From assembly GCF_000429085.1 (NCBI RefSeq), contig NZ_AUBE01000007.1, positions 310,001 to 374,000 of the forward strand: a DNA stretch of 64,000 nt. Direction: 5' to 3'. The notes beneath the pieces were generated by a model. That model ran no database searches and had not been told where the DNA came from. It saw nothing but the letters and a program-made list of their open reading frames with translations. The first letter of the stretch is position 1. Each line of letters opens with the position of its first letter. The position numbers and the translations under genes are program-made. Source of the stretch: Streptomyces flavidovirens DSM 40150 (lineage in GTDB: Bacteria > Actinomycetota > Actinomycetes > Streptomycetales > Streptomycetaceae). Below are positions 61,574 through 64,000 of the stretch, piece after piece.

Positions 61574-62476
61574 TCACACCGGGGGAGAGCAGGGATCGGG
61601 CCTCTTCGGCCGTCCGTTCCGGGAGAGTTCGGCGTTGAACCGCGCTCCGCCCAGCAGTACGACGTGGGACACCCACAGCCAGACGAGAAAAGCGACCACG
61701 CCCGCCAGGGAACCGTAGAGACGGTTGTACGTCGCGATGTGCGAGGCGTAGAACGCGAAGCCCGCCGAGGCCACCAGCCACAGCACCACCGCCAGCGCCC
61801 CGCCGGCCACCGTCTGCCGCAGCCCACGGGCCTCGTGCGGCCCGGACCGGAAGAGCAGCAGAACCAGGGCGACGACCACCAGGAACAGCAGCGGCCACTT
61901 CAAGCCCGCCCATATGAGCGCCGCCTGATGGTCCGTCCCCGTCCCCCGGCCGATGGCCCGGGCGACGCGTCCGGTGGCGGTCAGCGTCAGCACCCCGCTC
62001 ACCAGCAGCGCCAGGACGGTCACCGCCCTGAGCAGGATGGCGGGCAGCGTCCGCCACGCAGGACGGCAGTCCGCCACGCCGTACATCGCGTGCAGCGCGC
62101 GCCGGAACACGGCCAGATAGCTGCAGGACGACCAGAGCGCCGCGCCGCCGGTGAGCACGACGAGCAGCCAGGGACCCGAAGCCCCCTGCGGCCGGCTGCC
62201 CAGAGCCTGTTCGAGCACCGGGCGGGCCGTGTGCGGTACGAAGGCGCCGAACTGCGCGATGACATCCTCGGGCGAGCCCGTGCCGAGCAGCGCGATGGCG
62301 AAGACGATCACCAGCAGGGCCGGGAAGACCGCAAGGACCGCGTAGTACGTCAACGCGGCCGCCCAGTCGGTGAGGTCGTCCTCCCACAGGGCGACCGGCG
62401 TACGGACCAGGGCTCTGGCGTACGCACCGCGTTCGCCACCGCGCGCCGAACCGCTTGCGGGGACACCGACCGCCAT
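61574..62476 (-). CDS. YihY/BrkB-family membrane protein
   Basis: The 300-residue protein has six membrane helices and the YihY/virulence factor BrkB pattern: DDLTDWAAALTYYAVLAVFPALLVIV, GGAALWSSCSYLAVFRRALHAMYGV, and the end YNRLYGSLAGVVAFLVWLWVSHVVLLGGARFNAEL. The biochemical function of the family is not established. The gene is leftward, upstream of the PAP2-DAGK gene and could share its transcript. Confidence 0.9.
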   Translation of the reverse strand: MAVGVPASGSARGGERGAYARALVRTPVALWEDDLTDWAAALTYYAVLAVFPALLVIVFAIALLGTGSPEDVIAQFGAFVPHTARPVLEQALGSRPQGASGPWLLVVLTGGAALWSSCSYLAVFRRALHAMYGVADCRPAWRTLPAILLRAVTVLALLVSGVLTLTATGRVARAIGRGTGTDHQAALIWAGLKWPLLFLVVVALVLLLFRSGPHEARGLRQTVAGGALAVVLWLVASAGFAFYASHIATYNRLYGSLAGVVAFLVWLWVSHVVLLGGARFNAELSRNGRPKRPDPCSPPV

Positions 62477-62742
62477 GAGACCACCACTCCGTTCCCGCTT
62501 CCTGCCACCCGCATCGGCCGCCTCCTCGCCGTACGGCTGCCGACAGGCTCTCCTCCCTGCTGCCCGGCAACGGTGCCCGCACGCCGTGACGCGGCGATGA
62601 ATCCGGGATCGGCGGCCGCGGCCACCGACTGGCCCGGGTCCTGGAGGCGGTGTCGGCCCAGGACAGGCAGCCGGCCGTCGCTGCCCCGGACCGGGCGGAA
62701 AACAAGGTGACCGGACCGATCGTGCCCAGGCATCATCCGAGG

Positions 62743-63339
62743 ATGGCGAAGGCGCGCGAAGTGAAGAAGACAGAGCGGGAGACCGCAGTCGCCAACGGCA
62801 TCCTGCGCCGGCTCGACAAGGCCGTCACCACCGGAAGGCTGGTGCGCGTCCACCGGTCGATTCCCCGCGTGGAGGGGATCGAGGGATTCGTCATCGGCGC
62901 GAGTGCCGAGTGGACCTTGATGGCGCGGTGCTCGGACATCCAGCTCGACGGCTGGTCGGCGCTCCGTACCGCCGACATCACCAAGGTGCGCCGACAGGGA
63001 GACGAGACCTGCCTGACCATCAGAGCCCCGCGCCGGCGGGGGCAGTGGCCGGTACGCGTACCCGCCGCGATTCCCCTGGACGAGTCGACCGCGCTGCTGA
63101 AGACCGTGGGCGGCGAGTTCGGTCTCATCGCGGTGCACACGGAACGGCAGGTGCCCGACGCCTGCTGGATCGGCGCGGTGACGCGGCTGCGGCCCAGGTC
63201 AGTACGACTGCGCGAAGTCGACACTGGCGCACGATGGCACGCCGACGACACCACATTCCGCTTCCGGGACATCACGCGGGTGGACTTCGGCGGCCGGTAC
63301 GAGACGACGTTGAGGGAATTCGCCGGCCCGTACAGCTGA
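62743..63339 (+). CDS. Conserved hypothetical protein
   Basis: The 198-residue protein begins at ATG with GAGG upstream: AKAREVKKTERETAVANGILRRLDKAVTTGRLVRVHRSIPRVEGIEGFVIGASAEWTLMAR, rich in basic residues, followed by beta strands (LIAVHTERQVPDACWIGAVTRLRPRSVRLREV). It is soluble with no transmembrane part. No family is recognised; it reads as a conserved actinobacterial protein. Confidence 0.6.
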   Translation: MAKAREVKKTERETAVANGILRRLDKAVTTGRLVRVHRSIPRVEGIEGFVIGASAEWTLMARCSDIQLDGWSALRTADITKVRRQGDETCLTIRAPRRRGQWPVRVPAAIPLDESTALLKTVGGEFGLIAVHTERQVPDACWIGAVTRLRPRSVRLREVDTGARWHADDTTFRFRDITRVDFGGRYETTLREFAGPYS

Positions 63340-63424
63340 GCGCGGTCCCTGCTGGTCGCCCAGCAGGCACTCACGGCGGAATGAGCAGCCAGGGTCCGGC
63401 CCGGCCCGCCCCGCCCCTGCCCGG

Positions 63425-64000
63425 TCACCGGGATGAACGGTGACGGGCCGACGTCACCTCGCCGGAGAGCGGCAAACCCAGCCCGGCCACCGCCCGCGCG
63501 ACCAGGCGGGACATCTCGGTAGCGCCCTTCAGCTGGAAGTGGGTGTTGTCCTGGATCCCGTCCGGGAAGTTGGGGTACAGCCCCGGAGACAGCCACAGGA
63601 AGACGCCCTTGGACGCCTCCACGCCGAGCCTCGTCAGGAACACCCGGCTGAGCTCGGACAGGTCGACCAACGGGGCTCTCTCCTCGGCTGCGACGGCGCG
63701 CGCGGCATTCACGTACGCGGGGAAGGAGACGTTGAATTCGCCGGTCGACGCGTTGTAGGAGCGGCGCGAGACGGGTGTGACGACGATGGGTGTCGCGCCG
63801 CGTGCGCGGGTGGCCCTGATGTAGTCGTTGCGCAGGTACTCCTTGTAGTCCGCCGGTGAGGTGTAGCGGTCCGGGTTGCTGACGGTGGCGTCGTTGTGCC
63901 CGAACTGTACGAACAGGTAGTCGCCCGGCCGGATCGCCCGGTGGATGGCGGCCAGCCGCCCCTGCTCGATGAAGCTCCGCGAACTGCGCCCCCCGATGGC
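63425..64000 (-). CDS. Rhamnogalacturonan acetylesterase-like (SGNH) protein, N-terminus outside window
   Basis: The visible 190 or so C-terminal residues run from AIGGRSSRSFIEQGRL at the window edge through PGDYLFVQFGHNDATVSNPDRYTSPADYKEYLRNDYIRATRARGATPIVVTPVSRRSYN to IQDNTHFQLKGATEMSRLVARAVAG. GGRSSRSF and QFGHND are blocks II/III of SGNH esterases; DNTHFQ holds the catalytic Asp and His. The layout is that of CE12 rhamnogalacturonan acetylesterases, which remove acetyl groups from pectin. The nucleophile Ser block lies beyond the window. It complements the pectate lyase at 23412-24995. Confidence 0.85.
   Translation of the reverse strand, partial: AIGGRSSRSFIEQGRLAAIHRAIRPGDYLFVQFGHNDATVSNPDRYTSPADYKEYLRNDYIRATRARGATPIVVTPVSRRSYNASTGEFNVSFPAYVNAARAVAAEERAPLVDLSELSRVFLTRLGVEASKGVFLWLSPGLYPNFPDGIQDNTHFQLKGATEMSRLVARAVAGLGLPLSGEVTSARHRSSR

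Noticed and set aside
1..64000. CRISPR arrays, tRNA or rRNA genes
   Set aside because: No regularly spaced repeats, no cloverleaf-like sequence and no rRNA-like conserved stretch were seen on reading the window.

Overview
The window is very GC-rich, with GTG/TTG starts and strong GGAGG ribosome sites. It has the typical Streptomyces accessory mix: secreted proteases, a pectate lyase, ROK, TetR and SpoIIE-type regulators, a PAP2/diacylglycerol-kinase fusion and natural-product genes. I read it as a chromosome segment, probably arm-proximal, of a Streptomyces or close relative. No rRNA, tRNA or CRISPR array was found.

Layout. 0-13.7 kb: mixed genes (lipoprotein, winged-helix protein, Tat-type guanine deaminase, FMN reductase, phospholipase D, decayed LuxR regulator, GNAT, EamA exporter, anti-sigma-type kinase, glyoxalase-like protein, GAF-SpoIIE phosphatase). 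14.1-21.1 kb: a tight six-gene operon (GT4 glycosyltransferase, Gfo/Idh dehydrogenase, a fused SDR-aminotransferase, NUDIX, inositol-monophosphatase family, MFS exporter) followed by a convergent TetR gene; it looks like an undescribed aminosugar or aminocyclitol pathway. 21.9-26.2 kb: secreted beta-propeller, pectate lyase with LacI-like operators, flavodoxin, SMR pump. 26.3-34.6 kb: methyltransferase, imine-reductase-like enzyme, then an overlapping trio of flavin amine oxidase, VioB/StaD-like dimer synthase and P450, i.e. the core of a tryptophan-dimer (bisindole-type) cluster. A small tryptophan-2,3-dioxygenase-like gene lies nearby at 36 kb.

34.8-46 kb is a decay zone: frameshifted substrate-binding protein, TetR, two DUF2867-type genes, an HNH/DUF1524 lipoprotein remnant, a broken IS5-type transposase, an IstB remnant, and one intact IS3-type element (44409-45677). 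47.9-51.2 kb holds two secreted serine proteases (S8, S1). 51.4-57.7 kb holds an ABC exporter behind a MerR-type promoter, a ROK regulator and a compact lasso-peptide cluster: a 73-residue precursor with predicted core GSSSSGTADANSHYYW, an asparagine-synthetase-like cyclase, and a single protein fusing the leader-binding (RRE) and peptidase domains. 58.7-62.5 kb is a block of membrane lipid-phosphatase/kinase and BrkB genes; the window ends inside a rhamnogalacturonan-acetylesterase-like gene.

The strongest leads are the lasso cluster, the bisindole-type cluster, the SDR-aminotransferase fusion operon, and one palindromic operator placed at the same distance upstream of two unlinked exporter genes (EamA and LysE families).
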